Positions 1 to 8,230 of a stretch of DNA of 64,000 nt are shown here, piece after piece. A model generated the notes under the pieces. That model searched no databases. It was given only the letters and a program-made list of their open reading frames with translations, and was not told where the DNA came from. A program made the translations under genes and the position numbers. Numbering within the stretch: position 1 is the stretch's first letter; every line of letters begins with the position of its first letter. The DNA comes from Muribaculaceae bacterium. GTDB taxonomy: Bacteria; Bacteroidota; Bacteroidia; Bacteroidales; Muribaculaceae. The stretch is from positions 1 through 64,000 of the forward strand of contig JAFZAC010000024.1 in assembly GCA_017548365.1 (NCBI GenBank), read 5' to 3'.

Positions 1-1
1 C

Positions 2-184
2 GACGACGTGTATTACTACACTGCCGAGCCGCAAGTGAACCCCACTCATCCCCAAACGTCCACTAACAATGTGGCACGCGACGGCTGCTGGATTGACGAG
101 CCCCGCGACTGCCGAGTGACATTCCGCTCACTCACCAGCGGTTCCAGCGTGTGGATTGGATTCCGCCTTGCCATCCAAAATTAA
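2..184 (+). CDS. C-terminal end of a formylglycine-generating-enzyme-like (SUMF1 fold) protein, partial
   Basis: Only the last 60 codons lie in the window; the gene begins before base 1. The frame reads through NNVARDGCWIDEPRDCRVTF and finishes with GFRLAIQN before the stop at 182-184. An R-x-G-x-W block, then a CR, and a closing GFRLA motif are the usual C-terminal signature of the FGE-sulfatase/SUMF1 fold. In Bacteroidota this fold is found in sulfatase-activating enzymes, GldJ/GldK-like gliding lipoproteins and many surface proteins. Without the N-terminal part the active-site cysteines cannot be checked, so the specific role stays open. A strong hairpin follows the stop. The call rests on the short motif alone. 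Confidence 0.5.
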   Translation, partial: DDVYYYTAEPQVNPTHPQTSTNNVARDGCWIDEPRDCRVTFRSLTSGSSVWIGFRLAIQN

Positions 185-216
185 CATTAACGATAATGAC
201 CTAATAGGGTTTAATG

Positions 217-259
217 GTTGGAGGATAATGGCAGTCTGCCATTATCCTCCAACTTTTTT
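217..259 (+). terminator. Rho-independent terminator after the SUMF1-like gene
   Basis: A perfect 18-base inverted repeat (217-234 against 236-253) is followed directly by a run of T. It ends transcription of the upstream partial gene and separates it from lplA. Confidence 0.85.
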
Positions 260-326
260 GTGCAGATTATGTGACATTAGGCGCTTTTTTCTAGGCGTAA
301 GAGTGTTATAATTGGAGAAAACAACG

Positions 327-334
327 TACCTTTG
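327..334 (+). promoter_or_regulatory. Bacteroidota -7 promoter element for lplA
   Basis: TACCTTTG fits the TAnnTTTG -7 consensus of Bacteroidota and lies 24 bases before the lplA ATG. No convincing -33 TTTG was found. Confidence 0.55.
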
Positions 335-357
335 AGCTCGAATCGATATTATAGATT

Positions 358-1344
358 ATGAAATACTTGAAATTGCCTAGTAATGAGGTGCGGCGACTCG
401 TATTCTATTTAGCTATGGAAGAGCATGCAGCCCACATGCTTAGATCAAATGACAACCTTGACGAACTGTTCTTTATGTGGCGCGTGAAACCCACTGTGAT
501 TTTTGGACGCAACCAGCTTATTGACAGCGAGGTAAATGTCGATTACTGTAAGACGCACGGTATAGAGTATTACCGCCGCAAGAGCGGTGGAGGATGCGTA
601 TATGCCGATATGGACAACATCATGTTCAGCTATATAACCCGCAGCGACGATGTGACAATGACATTTGCCCACTACACCCATGCCATAGTGGAGATGCTCA
701 AGGACTTGGGTCTTAATGCGAGTGACAACAGCCGCAATGACATCATGGTTGACGGCAAGAAGGTGAGCGGCAACGCCTTTTATCACTTGCCAGGCGTGAG
801 CATCGTGCATGGCACCATGCTCTACGATACCAACATGGAAAATATGGTCCAAGCCATCACACCGTCGGCAGCAAAACTCGACTCCAAGGGCGTGAAAAGC
901 GTGCAGAGCCACATCACCACCCTGAACCAGTACCTCACCATGGGCATCGAAAAGTTTCAGCAACACGCGCACCGCACCCTGTGCAATGGAGAAATAATGC
1001 TGAACGACAACGACATAACATCTATAGAGAGCATCGAGACGGGTTACCTCACGCCTGAATTCATATTAGGAAACAACCCGCGCTGCAACATGGAGCGCAG
1101 CGGCAGGATTGACGGTGTGGGCGAGTTCAAAATCACCCTCGAGTTGAACCGCAACATAATCCGCGACATCAATATCGCAGGTGACTTCTTCCTCCTGGGC
1201 GACCTCGACAGTATAATCTCCCGCATGAAAGGCCGCCAATTCACTGAAAGTGAGATAGAAAAAGCACTAAGTGATTTAGACCTCTCACAAGTGATAATGA
1301 ATTTGACTCAGCAGCAACTCCTGAGCCTACTTTTTCAAAACTAG
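358..1344 (+). CDS. lplA: Lipoate-protein ligase A
   Basis: This enzyme attaches lipoate to a lysine of carrier proteins by way of lipoyl-AMP. The likely target here is the GcvH protein encoded just downstream. The protein has 328 residues, normal for LplA. The lipoate/adenylate-binding RRKSGGGCVY motif sits at residues 73-82. The DGKKVSG segment at about 132-138 carries the conserved lysine (about Lys135) that contacts the adenylate. The C-terminal third matches the accessory domain of bacterial LplA. It has its own promoter, and a 207-base AT-rich gap separates it from gcvT. Pairing with a full glycine cleavage cluster suggests lipoate salvage feeding that complex. Confidence 0.93.
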   Translation: MKYLKLPSNEVRRLVFYLAMEEHAAHMLRSNDNLDELFFMWRVKPTVIFGRNQLIDSEVNVDYCKTHGIEYYRRKSGGGCVYADMDNIMFSYITRSDDVTMTFAHYTHAIVEMLKDLGLNASDNSRNDIMVDGKKVSGNAFYHLPGVSIVHGTMLYDTNMENMVQAITPSAAKLDSKGVKSVQSHITTLNQYLTMGIEKFQQHAHRTLCNGEIMLNDNDITSIESIETGYLTPEFILGNNPRCNMERSGRIDGVGEFKITLELNRNIIRDINIAGDFFLLGDLDSIISRMKGRQFTESEIEKALSDLDLSQVIMNLTQQQLLSLLFQN

Positions 1345-1433
1345 CAAAACAGGCATATAACCCATTGTCCTCTCGTTTTCTAAAATTTAATATATTTTTT
1401 CAACTTATATTATTATATCTCATTTTTATTATG

Positions 1434-1441
1434 TACTTTTG
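1434..1441 (+). promoter_or_regulatory. -7 promoter element of the glycine cleavage cluster
   Basis: TACTTTTG fits the TAnnTTTG consensus. It lies 110 bases before the gcvT ATG, so the transcript would have a long leader. The leader can fold a small stem (GAGGCT 1452-1457 with AGCCTC 1480-1485). No glycine-riboswitch core was recognised. Confidence 0.55.
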
Positions 1442-1551
1442 TGGAGTAATTGAGGCTAGCTCCATTAGAAGTGTTATCGAGCCTCCATCTACAAAACCTA
1501 ACAAACTGATTAATAATTTAATAATACTTTATATCTCTTAAAACAACTATT

Positions 1552-2646
1552 ATGAGTGAAAACAAATTCACTTGTCTGCACGACAAGCACGTTGCCTTGG
1601 GAGCCTTGATGAGCCCCTTTGGCGGTTTTGACATGCCCATCCAGTACAAGGGCATAGTAGAGGAACATAATGCAGTGCGCAACGCCGTGGGCGTCTTTGA
1701 CGTCTCTCACATGGGCGAGGTTCACATTACTGGCCCCGAGGCCCAAAAGTTTGTCAACTACATTTTCACCAACGACATCACAAAGATGGAAGTGGGCGGC
1801 ATTCAGTATGGCATGATGCTCTACCCCACCGGTGGAACAGTTGACGACCTGCTGGTATACACCATGGGCGAGAACGACTACTTCCTCGTTATCAACGCCG
1901 CCAACATCGACAAGGACGTGGCCTGGATTAACGAGCAGGCTGCTAAGTTTGACGTGAAAGTTGAAAATCAGAGCGAGAGCTATGGACAAATCGCAGTACA
2001 AGGCCCCGAAGCCGAGAAAACTATGCAGGCTGTGCTCAACCTCGACTGCACCGACTTGACATTCTATACATTCAAGTGCGTAAACTATAATGGCGACAAC
2101 ATCATCGTTAGCCGCACCGGCTACACTGGCGAGGACGGCTTTGAGGTATATGCAAGCCATGACACAATCCGCGATATGTGGGATATGCTCATGACTGCCG
2201 GCGTTCAGCCTTGCGGACTGGGCTGCCGCGACACCCTGCGCTTTGAGGTGGGTCTGCCACTCTACGGCGACGAGCTCACTGCCGACATCACTCCTATCAT
2301 GGCAGGCTTCGGCTTCTTCGTTAAGCTCGACAAGGAAGACTTCATCGGTAAGGATGTTTGCGCTCAGCAAAAGGCTGAGGGTGCTCCCAAAAAGCTGGTA
2401 GGTCTCGAACTCCACGACAAGGCAATCCCTCGTCACGGATATGAGGTTTGCAATGAGAATGACGAGCCTGTGGGCTATGTAACTACAGGCTATCGTGGCA
2501 TTTCGGTTGATAAGAGTATCGCTGTAGCACTGGTTGATGCAGCCTACGGTAAACTTGGCACTCCCCTACGCGTTCACATTCGCAAGAAATACTTCGATGC
2601 CACCGTTGTGAAGAAGAAATTCCACGACAAGAGCTACAAAAAGTAA
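1552..2646 (+). CDS. gcvT: Aminomethyltransferase, glycine cleavage T protein
   Basis: The T protein transfers the methylene group from aminomethyl-lipoyl-GcvH to tetrahydrofolate, releasing ammonia. The 364-residue length is typical. The early FGGFDMPIQY and FDVSHMGEV blocks, the TVDDLLVY motif (Asp98/Asp99, the conserved folate-site acid), the RTGYTGEDGFE segment and the C-terminal barrel are all present. It opens the gcvT-gcvH-gcvPA-gcvPB-lpd cluster. An 84-base gap with a small hairpin (2659-2676) leads to gcvH. The long open frame on the opposite strand is a shadow of this gene's codon bias. Confidence 0.96.
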   Translation: MSENKFTCLHDKHVALGALMSPFGGFDMPIQYKGIVEEHNAVRNAVGVFDVSHMGEVHITGPEAQKFVNYIFTNDITKMEVGGIQYGMMLYPTGGTVDDLLVYTMGENDYFLVINAANIDKDVAWINEQAAKFDVKVENQSESYGQIAVQGPEAEKTMQAVLNLDCTDLTFYTFKCVNYNGDNIIVSRTGYTGEDGFEVYASHDTIRDMWDMLMTAGVQPCGLGCRDTLRFEVGLPLYGDELTADITPIMAGFGFFVKLDKEDFIGKDVCAQQKAEGAPKKLVGLELHDKAIPRHGYEVCNENDEPVGYVTTGYRGISVDKSIAVALVDAAYGKLGTPLRVHIRKKYFDATVVKKKFHDKSYKK

Positions 2647-2658
2647 GTGTTAAGTAAG

Positions 2659-2676
2659 GACGAGGGGTGCCTCGTC
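2659..2676 (+). other. Intercistronic stem-loop between gcvT and gcvH
   Basis: A 7-bp perfect stem (GACGAGG with CCTCGTC) closes a GGTG tetraloop. No T-run follows, so it is not a terminator. It may mark mRNA processing or protect the gcvT transcript end; this is inference. Confidence 0.4.
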
Positions 2677-2730
2677 GGCATGACAAACGAAATAACAAAA
2701 ATCTATTTAATAAATACAATTCAATCAATT

Positions 2731-3111
2731 ATGAGTAAAATTATTGACGGACTCTATTACAGCGAGTCACACGAGTTTGTAAAAGTTGAAGGCGACTTTG
2801 GCTATGTAGGTATCACCGACTATGCACAGCACGAGCTTGGTAACGTGGTTTACGTTGACATGCCCGAGGTTGACGACGAAGTAGAGGCAGGCGAGGACTT
2901 TGGCGCAGTAGAGAGCGTTAAGGCTGCTAGCGACCTAGTAAGCCCCGTGAGTGGAACTGTTGTCGAAGTTAACGAGGCTCTCGAAGACGAGCCTGGCCTG
3001 ATCAACAAGGATGCTTTTGAGAACTGGATCATCAAGGTTGAGCTCAGCGATAAGGGCGAGCTCGAGAACCTGATGGATGCAGCTGCCTACAAAGCTTTCA
3101 TCGGCGAGTAA
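2731..3111 (+). CDS. gcvH: Glycine cleavage system H protein
   Basis: GcvH is the lipoylated carrier that shuttles the aminomethyl group among the P, T and L proteins. The ATG at 2731 gives 126 residues starting MSKIIDGLYYSESHEF, the normal GcvH beginning. An upstream in-frame start at 2647 would add 28 unrelated residues and is rejected. The lipoyl attachment motif ESVKAASD places the modified lysine at residue 64. The acidic surface (VDMPEVDDEVEAGEDFG) is typical. A partial terminator-like hairpin follows before gcvPA, which could lower downstream expression relative to gcvT and gcvH. Confidence 0.95.
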   Translation: MSKIIDGLYYSESHEFVKVEGDFGYVGITDYAQHELGNVVYVDMPEVDDEVEAGEDFGAVESVKAASDLVSPVSGTVVEVNEALEDEPGLINKDAFENWIIKVELSDKGELENLMDAAAYKAFIGE

Positions 3112-3130
3112 TACAAAAAACTCAACATCT

Positions 3131-3180
3131 AAGCCAAGTGGCTGGCATCATTGTGCCTAGCCCTTGGCTTTTCTTCATTT
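3131..3180 (+). terminator. Intra-operon terminator-like hairpin between gcvH and gcvPA
   Basis: AAGCCAAG (3131-3138) pairs with CTTGGCTT (3163-3170), with further inner GGCT/AGCC pairing, and is followed by a T-rich tail. No TAnnTTTG promoter lies between it and gcvPA, so gcvPA, gcvPB and lpd probably depend on read-through. Confidence 0.55.
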
Positions 3181-3209
3181 AAAAGAACAATAACACAAAT
3201 CAACAAACA

Positions 3210-4565
3210 ATGAACTATAAATTTTTCCCACACACCCAGGACGATGTGAAGCAAATGCTGGGCAAGTGCGGATTGAAGTCGCTCGATGAGCTGTATAAGG
3301 ACATTCCTGAAGACTTGCAGTTCAAGCGCGATTACAATCTGCCACGCGCCATGAGCGAAATTGAGATTCGCAACTTCTTTGGCGATCTGGCAATGGAAAA
3401 CACTCCGCTCAAGTGCTTCATGGGCGCTGGTGTTTACGACCATTACACTCCAGCTGTGGTTCAGGATATCGTGAACCGCAGCGAGTTCTTAACTAGCTAC
3501 ACTCCCTATCAGGCCGAGATTTCCCAAGGTACTCTTCAGTATATCTTCGAGTATCAGAGTATGATGGCCGAGCTCACAGGTATGGAGGTGAGCAACGCAT
3601 CGATGTATGACGGCTGCACTGCTACTGCCGAAGCTATGATGATGGCAGTGTCTAACGCCAAGAAACGCAACAAGGTGCTCGTGAGCGAGACCGTTAACCC
3701 CTTCGTTATCCGCGTAGTGAATACCTATGCCAAATTCCACGGTATCGACGTTGAGATGATAGAGGCCGAGAACGGTGTTACAAGCCGTGCCGACTTTGAG
3801 GCAAAAGTTGGCGCCGACGATGTGGCAGGTGTTATCGTGGCTTCGCCCAACTTCCTGGGAATCCTAGAGGATTACACAGGATGGGCCGATTACTGCCATG
3901 AGCACAAAACTCTGCTCATCATGAACTGCCCAGCCAGTGCACTTAGCGTAATCAAGACTCCTGCTGAGTGGGGAGCCGACATCGCTGTGGGCGACGGCCA
4001 GAGCTTGGGTATCCCCATGAACTTTGGCGGCCCTTACGTGGGTTACCTTTGCACCAGCAAGAAGCTCATCCGCAAGATGCCAGGACGCATTGTGGGCGCC
4101 ACCACCGATGCCAACGGCAAACGTGCTTTTGTGCTCACTCTTCAGGCTCGCGAGCAGCACATTCGCCGCGAGAAAGCCACCAGCAACATCTGCTCTAACC
4201 AGAGCTTGATGGCGCTGTTTGTTACAGTCTATATGTCGCTCATGGGCAAACAGGGCTTGCGCGAGGTTAACGAGATTAGCTACAGCAACGCTCACTACCT
4301 CGCCGACCAACTCGTGAAGACTGGCAAATTTGAACTGGCCTATCCCGACAAGCCATTCCTGAATGAGTTTGTAGTGAAGACTTCGCTCGATATTGACGAA
4401 CTGTTAAGCTGGCTAGACCAAGCCTATGCGGCAGGTGTTCCTATTGACGACGACAAGATTCTCATGTGCGCTACCGAGACCGTAAGCAAGGAAGATATCG
4501 ACGACCTGATTGATGCTATTAACCAATTTATCGAAGATGGCGAGGAGGACAAGAACAATGAATAA
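3210..4565 (+). CDS. gcvPA: Glycine dehydrogenase (decarboxylating) subunit 1, P protein N-terminal half
   Basis: This is the alpha subunit of the PLP-dependent P protein, which decarboxylates glycine and loads the aminomethyl group on GcvH. Its 451 residues match the split-type subunit 1 (about 440-450), not the 950-residue fused enzyme. Family blocks include FMGAGVYDHY, TSYTPYQAEISQG, NASMYDGCTA and the FGGPYVGYL region. It overlaps gcvPB by eight bases, pointing to translational coupling of two subunits made in equal amounts. The PLP lysine is on the partner subunit. Confidence 0.95.
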   Translation: MNYKFFPHTQDDVKQMLGKCGLKSLDELYKDIPEDLQFKRDYNLPRAMSEIEIRNFFGDLAMENTPLKCFMGAGVYDHYTPAVVQDIVNRSEFLTSYTPYQAEISQGTLQYIFEYQSMMAELTGMEVSNASMYDGCTATAEAMMMAVSNAKKRNKVLVSETVNPFVIRVVNTYAKFHGIDVEMIEAENGVTSRADFEAKVGADDVAGVIVASPNFLGILEDYTGWADYCHEHKTLLIMNCPASALSVIKTPAEWGADIAVGDGQSLGIPMNFGGPYVGYLCTSKKLIRKMPGRIVGATTDANGKRAFVLTLQAREQHIRREKATSNICSNQSLMALFVTVYMSLMGKQGLREVNEISYSNAHYLADQLVKTGKFELAYPDKPFLNEFVVKTSLDIDELLSWLDQAYAAGVPIDDDKILMCATETVSKEDIDDLIDAINQFIEDGEEDKNNE

Positions 4566-6048
4566 TACATTCTATGGCAAACTGATATTCGAACTCTCAA
4601 AAGAGGGTCGCAAGGGCTATAGCCTGCCCGAGAACAAGCTCGCTGAGTATAAACTCGCCGACCTACCCGACGCTCTCAAGCGTCAGGAGGCTCCATGCCT
4701 TCCTGAGGTTGATGAGATGACCGTAGTACGCCACTACACCAACATGAGCAACAACAACTTTGGTGTTGACACCGGTTTCTATCCTCTGGGATCATGCACC
4801 ATGAAATACAATCCCAAAATCAACGAGCAAATGTGCAATCTGCCCGAGTTTACTCATCTGCACCCATTACAGGGAGAAGAGACCATTCAAGGTGCCCTTG
4901 CTGTTTACTATAACCTGCAGCGTTCTCTTGCCGAGCTCTCTGGCTTGAAAGAGTTCACTCTCAATCCCTATGCCGGCGCTCATGGCGAGCTCACAGGATT
5001 GATGGTAATGCGCAGCTATCATCTTGACAACGGCAACCCTAACCGCGTAAAGGTTATCATCCCTGACAGCGCTCACGGCACAAACCCAGCCAGCGCCGCT
5101 GTTTGTGGCCTTGAGGTGGTAGTTGTTAAGAGCCGTCCCGATGGAACAGTTGACGTTGAAGACTTGAAACCTCTTCTCGACGAAAATATCGCCGGTATGA
5201 TGATGACCAACCCCAACACACTGGGCATCTTTGAGCACAACATCGCCGAGATTGCAAAACTTGTGCACGAGGCTGGCGGTTTGATGTACTACGACGGTGC
5301 CAATCTCAACCCAATGCTTGGCAAGTGCCGTCCTGGCGACCTAGGTTTCGATATTATGCACATCAACCTGCACAAGACATTCTCCACTCCTCATGGTGGA
5401 GGCGGTCCTGGCAGTGGTCCTGTGGGCGTGCGTGAGGGTCTGGAGAAATTCCTCCCCAACCCACGCGTTAGCCGCGAGGAGGTTGCCGACGACATCTACT
5501 GGTATTTCATGGAAGACTGCGAAGACTCACTCGGCTCTATCAGCGGATTCCTGGGCAACTTTGGCGTGATGATGCGCGCATATGCCTACATCTTGACGCT
5601 GGGCAAAGACGAAATCAAGAACGTGGGTCCATTGGCAGTGCTCAACGCCAACTACGTTAAGGAGTCGCTCAAATATTACTATGAACTGCCTCTCGACGGC
5701 GTGTGCAAACATGAGTTTGTGTTCGACGGTTTGAAGGACAAAAGCACTGGTGTTACCACTCTCGACGTAGCTAAGCGTCTGCTCGATTATGGCTTCCATG
5801 CTCCAACAATCTACTTCCCGCTGCTCTTCCACGAGGCAATGATGATTGAGCCTCCCGAAAACGAGAGCAAAGAAACCCTCGACGAGTTCATCGAGGTGAT
5901 GAAGAAGATTGCAATCGAGGCTAAGGAGAATCCCGAACTCGTGAAGAGCGCTCCTCACAACACTCCTGTGCGCCGTCTCGACGACACCAAGGCTGCGTTG
6001 AAGCAAATTGTTACTTATCGCGAATTACTGAGCGTTGACGAACTATGA
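4558..6048 (+). CDS. gcvPB: Glycine dehydrogenase (decarboxylating) subunit 2, P protein C-terminal half
   Basis: This is the PLP-bearing subunit of the split P protein. The ATG at 4558, inside the end of gcvPA, gives 496 residues; an earlier in-frame ATG at 4510 would extend deep into gcvPA and is rejected. The PLP lysine is Lys273 in HINLHKTFSTPHGGGGPG. Other family blocks are LGSCTMKYNP, PDSAHGTNPASA and MMTNPNTLGIFE. The start of lpd overlaps its stop (ATGA), so the two are translationally coupled. The nearly 480-base reverse frame inside it is a shadow. Confidence 0.96.
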   Translation: MNNTFYGKLIFELSKEGRKGYSLPENKLAEYKLADLPDALKRQEAPCLPEVDEMTVVRHYTNMSNNNFGVDTGFYPLGSCTMKYNPKINEQMCNLPEFTHLHPLQGEETIQGALAVYYNLQRSLAELSGLKEFTLNPYAGAHGELTGLMVMRSYHLDNGNPNRVKVIIPDSAHGTNPASAAVCGLEVVVVKSRPDGTVDVEDLKPLLDENIAGMMMTNPNTLGIFEHNIAEIAKLVHEAGGLMYYDGANLNPMLGKCRPGDLGFDIMHINLHKTFSTPHGGGGPGSGPVGVREGLEKFLPNPRVSREEVADDIYWYFMEDCEDSLGSISGFLGNFGVMMRAYAYILTLGKDEIKNVGPLAVLNANYVKESLKYYYELPLDGVCKHEFVFDGLKDKSTGVTTLDVAKRLLDYGFHAPTIYFPLLFHEAMMIEPPENESKETLDEFIEVMKKIAIEAKENPELVKSAPHNTPVRRLDDTKAALKQIVTYRELLSVDEL

Positions 6049-7388
6049 TTTCAACCGACATTATTATTATAGGTGCAGGTCCCGGTGGTTATGAAATGGC
6101 TGCCGAGGCCGCTCACCACGGCAAGAAAGTGGTGATTGTGGAGCGTGACCAGTTGGGTGGTACTTGTCTGAACCGCGGTTGCATCCCCACCAAGGCGCTG
6201 TGCCGTAATGCCGAGGTCATCAACACTGTGCGTGAGGCTGCACAGTTTGGTGTGACCACTGGCGAGGTAAGCGTTGACTATAGCGTGGCATTTGCCCGCA
6301 AGGAAGAAGTCGTTAAGCAGCTGCGCGATGGTGTGGCAATGCTCATGGGGGGTGACGGTATCACCGTTGTCAATGGCGAAGCTAAGTTTGTAGATGCCAA
6401 AACCATCGAGGTTGCTGGTGAACAATATACAGCTCCCGCTATCGTGATAGCCACTGGCTCAATTCCACGTGGACTCCCCATCGAGGGCGCTGAGCTGGCG
6501 ATGACCAGCGACGACATCCTTGCCATGCAAGAATTACCCAAGAGCCTGTGCATCGTGGGAGGTGGCGTGATTGGCATGGAGTTTGCCGGTGTATTCAGCA
6601 GCTTTGGCGTGGAAGTCACAGTTGTTGAATTCATGAAGGAGATACTGCCGCCGTTCGACAAAGACATAGCTAAGCGACTCAAGACTGTGATGAGCAAACG
6701 TGGCGTGAACATCCTAACCCAAGCTGCCGTCAACGGCATACACAAAACCAATGATGGTCTCGAAATCACCTTCGACCACAAGGGCAAGGCCAAGAGCATC
6801 GTTGCCGATAAAGTGCTGATGTCGGTAGGTCGTCAGGCTGTGCTTCCAGAGGGACTCGAGACCACAGGCGTTGAGACAAGCCGCCGTGGCATTGAAGTTG
6901 ACAACAACATGATGACCAACGTTGAAGGTATCTATGCTATTGGCGACGTGAATGGTCGTTGCATGCTTGCTCATGCCGCAAGTGCACAAGGCAGCGTAGC
7001 TTTGGCTCACATACTGGGCGAGAAAAACAACGTGAAGCTCGACATTGTGCCTAGCGCAGTGTTCACCACTCCCGAGCTGGCCATGGTAGGTCTCACCGAG
7101 CAGCAATGCGAGGATCAGGGCATCGAAGTTGTGACTGCTAAGTCGTTCTTCCGCAGCAACGGCAAGGCTGTGGCTATGGGCGAGACCGACGGACTCGTGA
7201 AGCTCATCGTAAGTAGTGAAGACCTCACCATTGTGGGCTGTCACATCTGCGGACCTCATGCCGCCGACCTTATCCAGGAGGCGGTAACGGCAATGAACGC
7301 TGGCATGCTAGTGACAAAGATGGCAAGTGCCATCCACGGCCATCCCACCCTCAGCGAGGTGGTAATGGCAGCCGCCCGTCAGTTCTAA
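6045..7388 (+). CDS. lpdA: Dihydrolipoyl dehydrogenase (L protein / E3)
   Basis: The enzyme reoxidises dihydrolipoyl-GcvH with NAD+. The 447-residue protein has an N-terminal FAD-binding GAGPGGYE motif (residues 10-17), the redox disulfide in GGTCLNRGCIPTK (Cys41 and Cys46), an NAD-binding VGGGVIGMEF segment near residue 170 and the C-terminal HPTLSE active-site dyad (His433, Glu438). Its ATG overlaps the gcvPB stop. As last gene of the glycine cleavage cluster it probably serves that complex. No other lipoyl-dependent dehydrogenase genes are visible here, so a shared role with 2-oxoacid dehydrogenases cannot be judged. Confidence 0.95.
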   Translation: MISTDIIIIGAGPGGYEMAAEAAHHGKKVVIVERDQLGGTCLNRGCIPTKALCRNAEVINTVREAAQFGVTTGEVSVDYSVAFARKEEVVKQLRDGVAMLMGGDGITVVNGEAKFVDAKTIEVAGEQYTAPAIVIATGSIPRGLPIEGAELAMTSDDILAMQELPKSLCIVGGGVIGMEFAGVFSSFGVEVTVVEFMKEILPPFDKDIAKRLKTVMSKRGVNILTQAAVNGIHKTNDGLEITFDHKGKAKSIVADKVLMSVGRQAVLPEGLETTGVETSRRGIEVDNNMMTNVEGIYAIGDVNGRCMLAHAASAQGSVALAHILGEKNNVKLDIVPSAVFTTPELAMVGLTEQQCEDQGIEVVTAKSFFRSNGKAVAMGETDGLVKLIVSSEDLTIVGCHICGPHAADLIQEAVTAMNAGMLVTKMASAIHGHPTLSEVVMAAARQF

Positions 7389-7412
7389 ATCAACGCATAA
7401 TCCATAAATAAA

Positions 7413-7443
7413 AAAAATCCTGCCATAGTAGCAGGATTTTTTT
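7413..7443 (+). terminator. Terminator of the glycine cleavage cluster
   Basis: ATCCTGC pairs with GCAGGAT around a CATAGTA loop, flanked by A-runs and T-runs. It closes the operon after lpd. Confidence 0.9.
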
Positions 7444-7546
7444 ATTTATAAATTCGATGAAAAAACTCTTTGCGATTTGATTACCTTTTCTCAATAATGC
7501 TGATAAAGAATAAAAAGCTTTTATTCACTTTTCAAAAAATAGCATT

Positions 7547-8080
7547 ATGGAAACAAATTCAAAATTCATGCAAACAATATCGATGCTCATTTTATTCGCT
7601 ATACCTGTGATATTTATAGCAGGCATCATAAATCTAACTTCTGGTAACGATATATCCAGCGATATAGACACACCTTCAACTCTTGCATCGGTCGATATCG
7701 ACATACTATGCGACAGTGTTCAAACCAGCAGCATCGATTACTATTCCAATGCAACTACTGTGGCCCCTGTTGCAACTCAAGATTATTTAAAATTACGAGA
7801 AACAGTGAAGAGAGGTTGTGGAATAACTGAAACAGAGATTGGAATAATTAGGAGACATAATGAGATGATGAAGAGATTGGAACAGACAAATAAAAGAATC
7901 AATAACATCACTTTAGCTAAACCCAATTTAATCAAACCTCATGTCCCACCCATCAACACAGTTCATGGCGTTAATTCTGAGAGCATAAAGAACGAGAGTT
8001 ATAATATACAAACAGCACCACTCAAACCATCAATCCTGAACAATGAAAAATTACCTTCATCTCCCGATGTCTCTAAATAA
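7547..8080 (+). CDS. Membrane-anchored protein of unknown function
   Basis: I do not recognise this 177-residue protein. Residues 8-31 form one hydrophobic helix (MQTISMLILFAIPVIFIAGI) after a short polar start, so it is probably a signal anchor with the rest outside the cytoplasm. The outer part is rich in Ser, Thr, Asn and Asp. A charged helical stretch around residues 80-125 (KRGCGITETEIGIIRRHNEM) may be a short coiled coil, followed by a proline- and asparagine-rich tail that looks disordered. Two cysteines (about 55 and 90) could form a disulfide. It stands alone between two terminators. A real gene is likely because the frame is intact and neatly followed by a terminator. Confidence 0.6.
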   Translation: METNSKFMQTISMLILFAIPVIFIAGIINLTSGNDISSDIDTPSTLASVDIDILCDSVQTSSIDYYSNATTVAPVATQDYLKLRETVKRGCGITETEIGIIRRHNEMMKRLEQTNKRINNITLAKPNLIKPHVPPINTVHGVNSESIKNESYNIQTAPLKPSILNNEKLPSSPDVSK

Positions 8081-8085
8081 CATCT

Positions 8086-8120
8086 AAAGCCCAGGAAGAC
8101 TCTAGCATCCTGGGCTTTTC
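8086..8120 (+). terminator. Terminator after the unknown membrane-anchored protein
   Basis: AAAGCCCAGGA (8086-8096) pairs with TCCTGGGCTTT (8108-8118), followed by a short T-rich tail. Confidence 0.85.
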
Positions 8121-8230
8121 TTATTAAATGTCGTAATGCTGTATAACCCTTTTCTAAAATTCACTGATTACCATATGCCCTCTTGGTTGATATAGAATAA
8201 AAGTATTAACCTATCAAATATTCTAGATTT

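Noticed and set aside
1345..1551. Possible glycine riboswitch before gcvT
   Set aside because: The leader is AT-rich and only a weak stem is visible; no conserved glycine aptamer core was found.
1510..2436. Long reverse-strand open frame of 308 codons opposite gcvT
   Set aside because: It lies wholly antisense to a clear gcvT and has no recognisable domain. Codon bias of the real gene explains it; similar shadows occur opposite gcvPA, EF-G2 and clpB.
2647..2730. Longer gcvH start at 2647
   Set aside because: It would add 28 residues unlike any GcvH; the ATG at 2731 gives the normal N-terminus.
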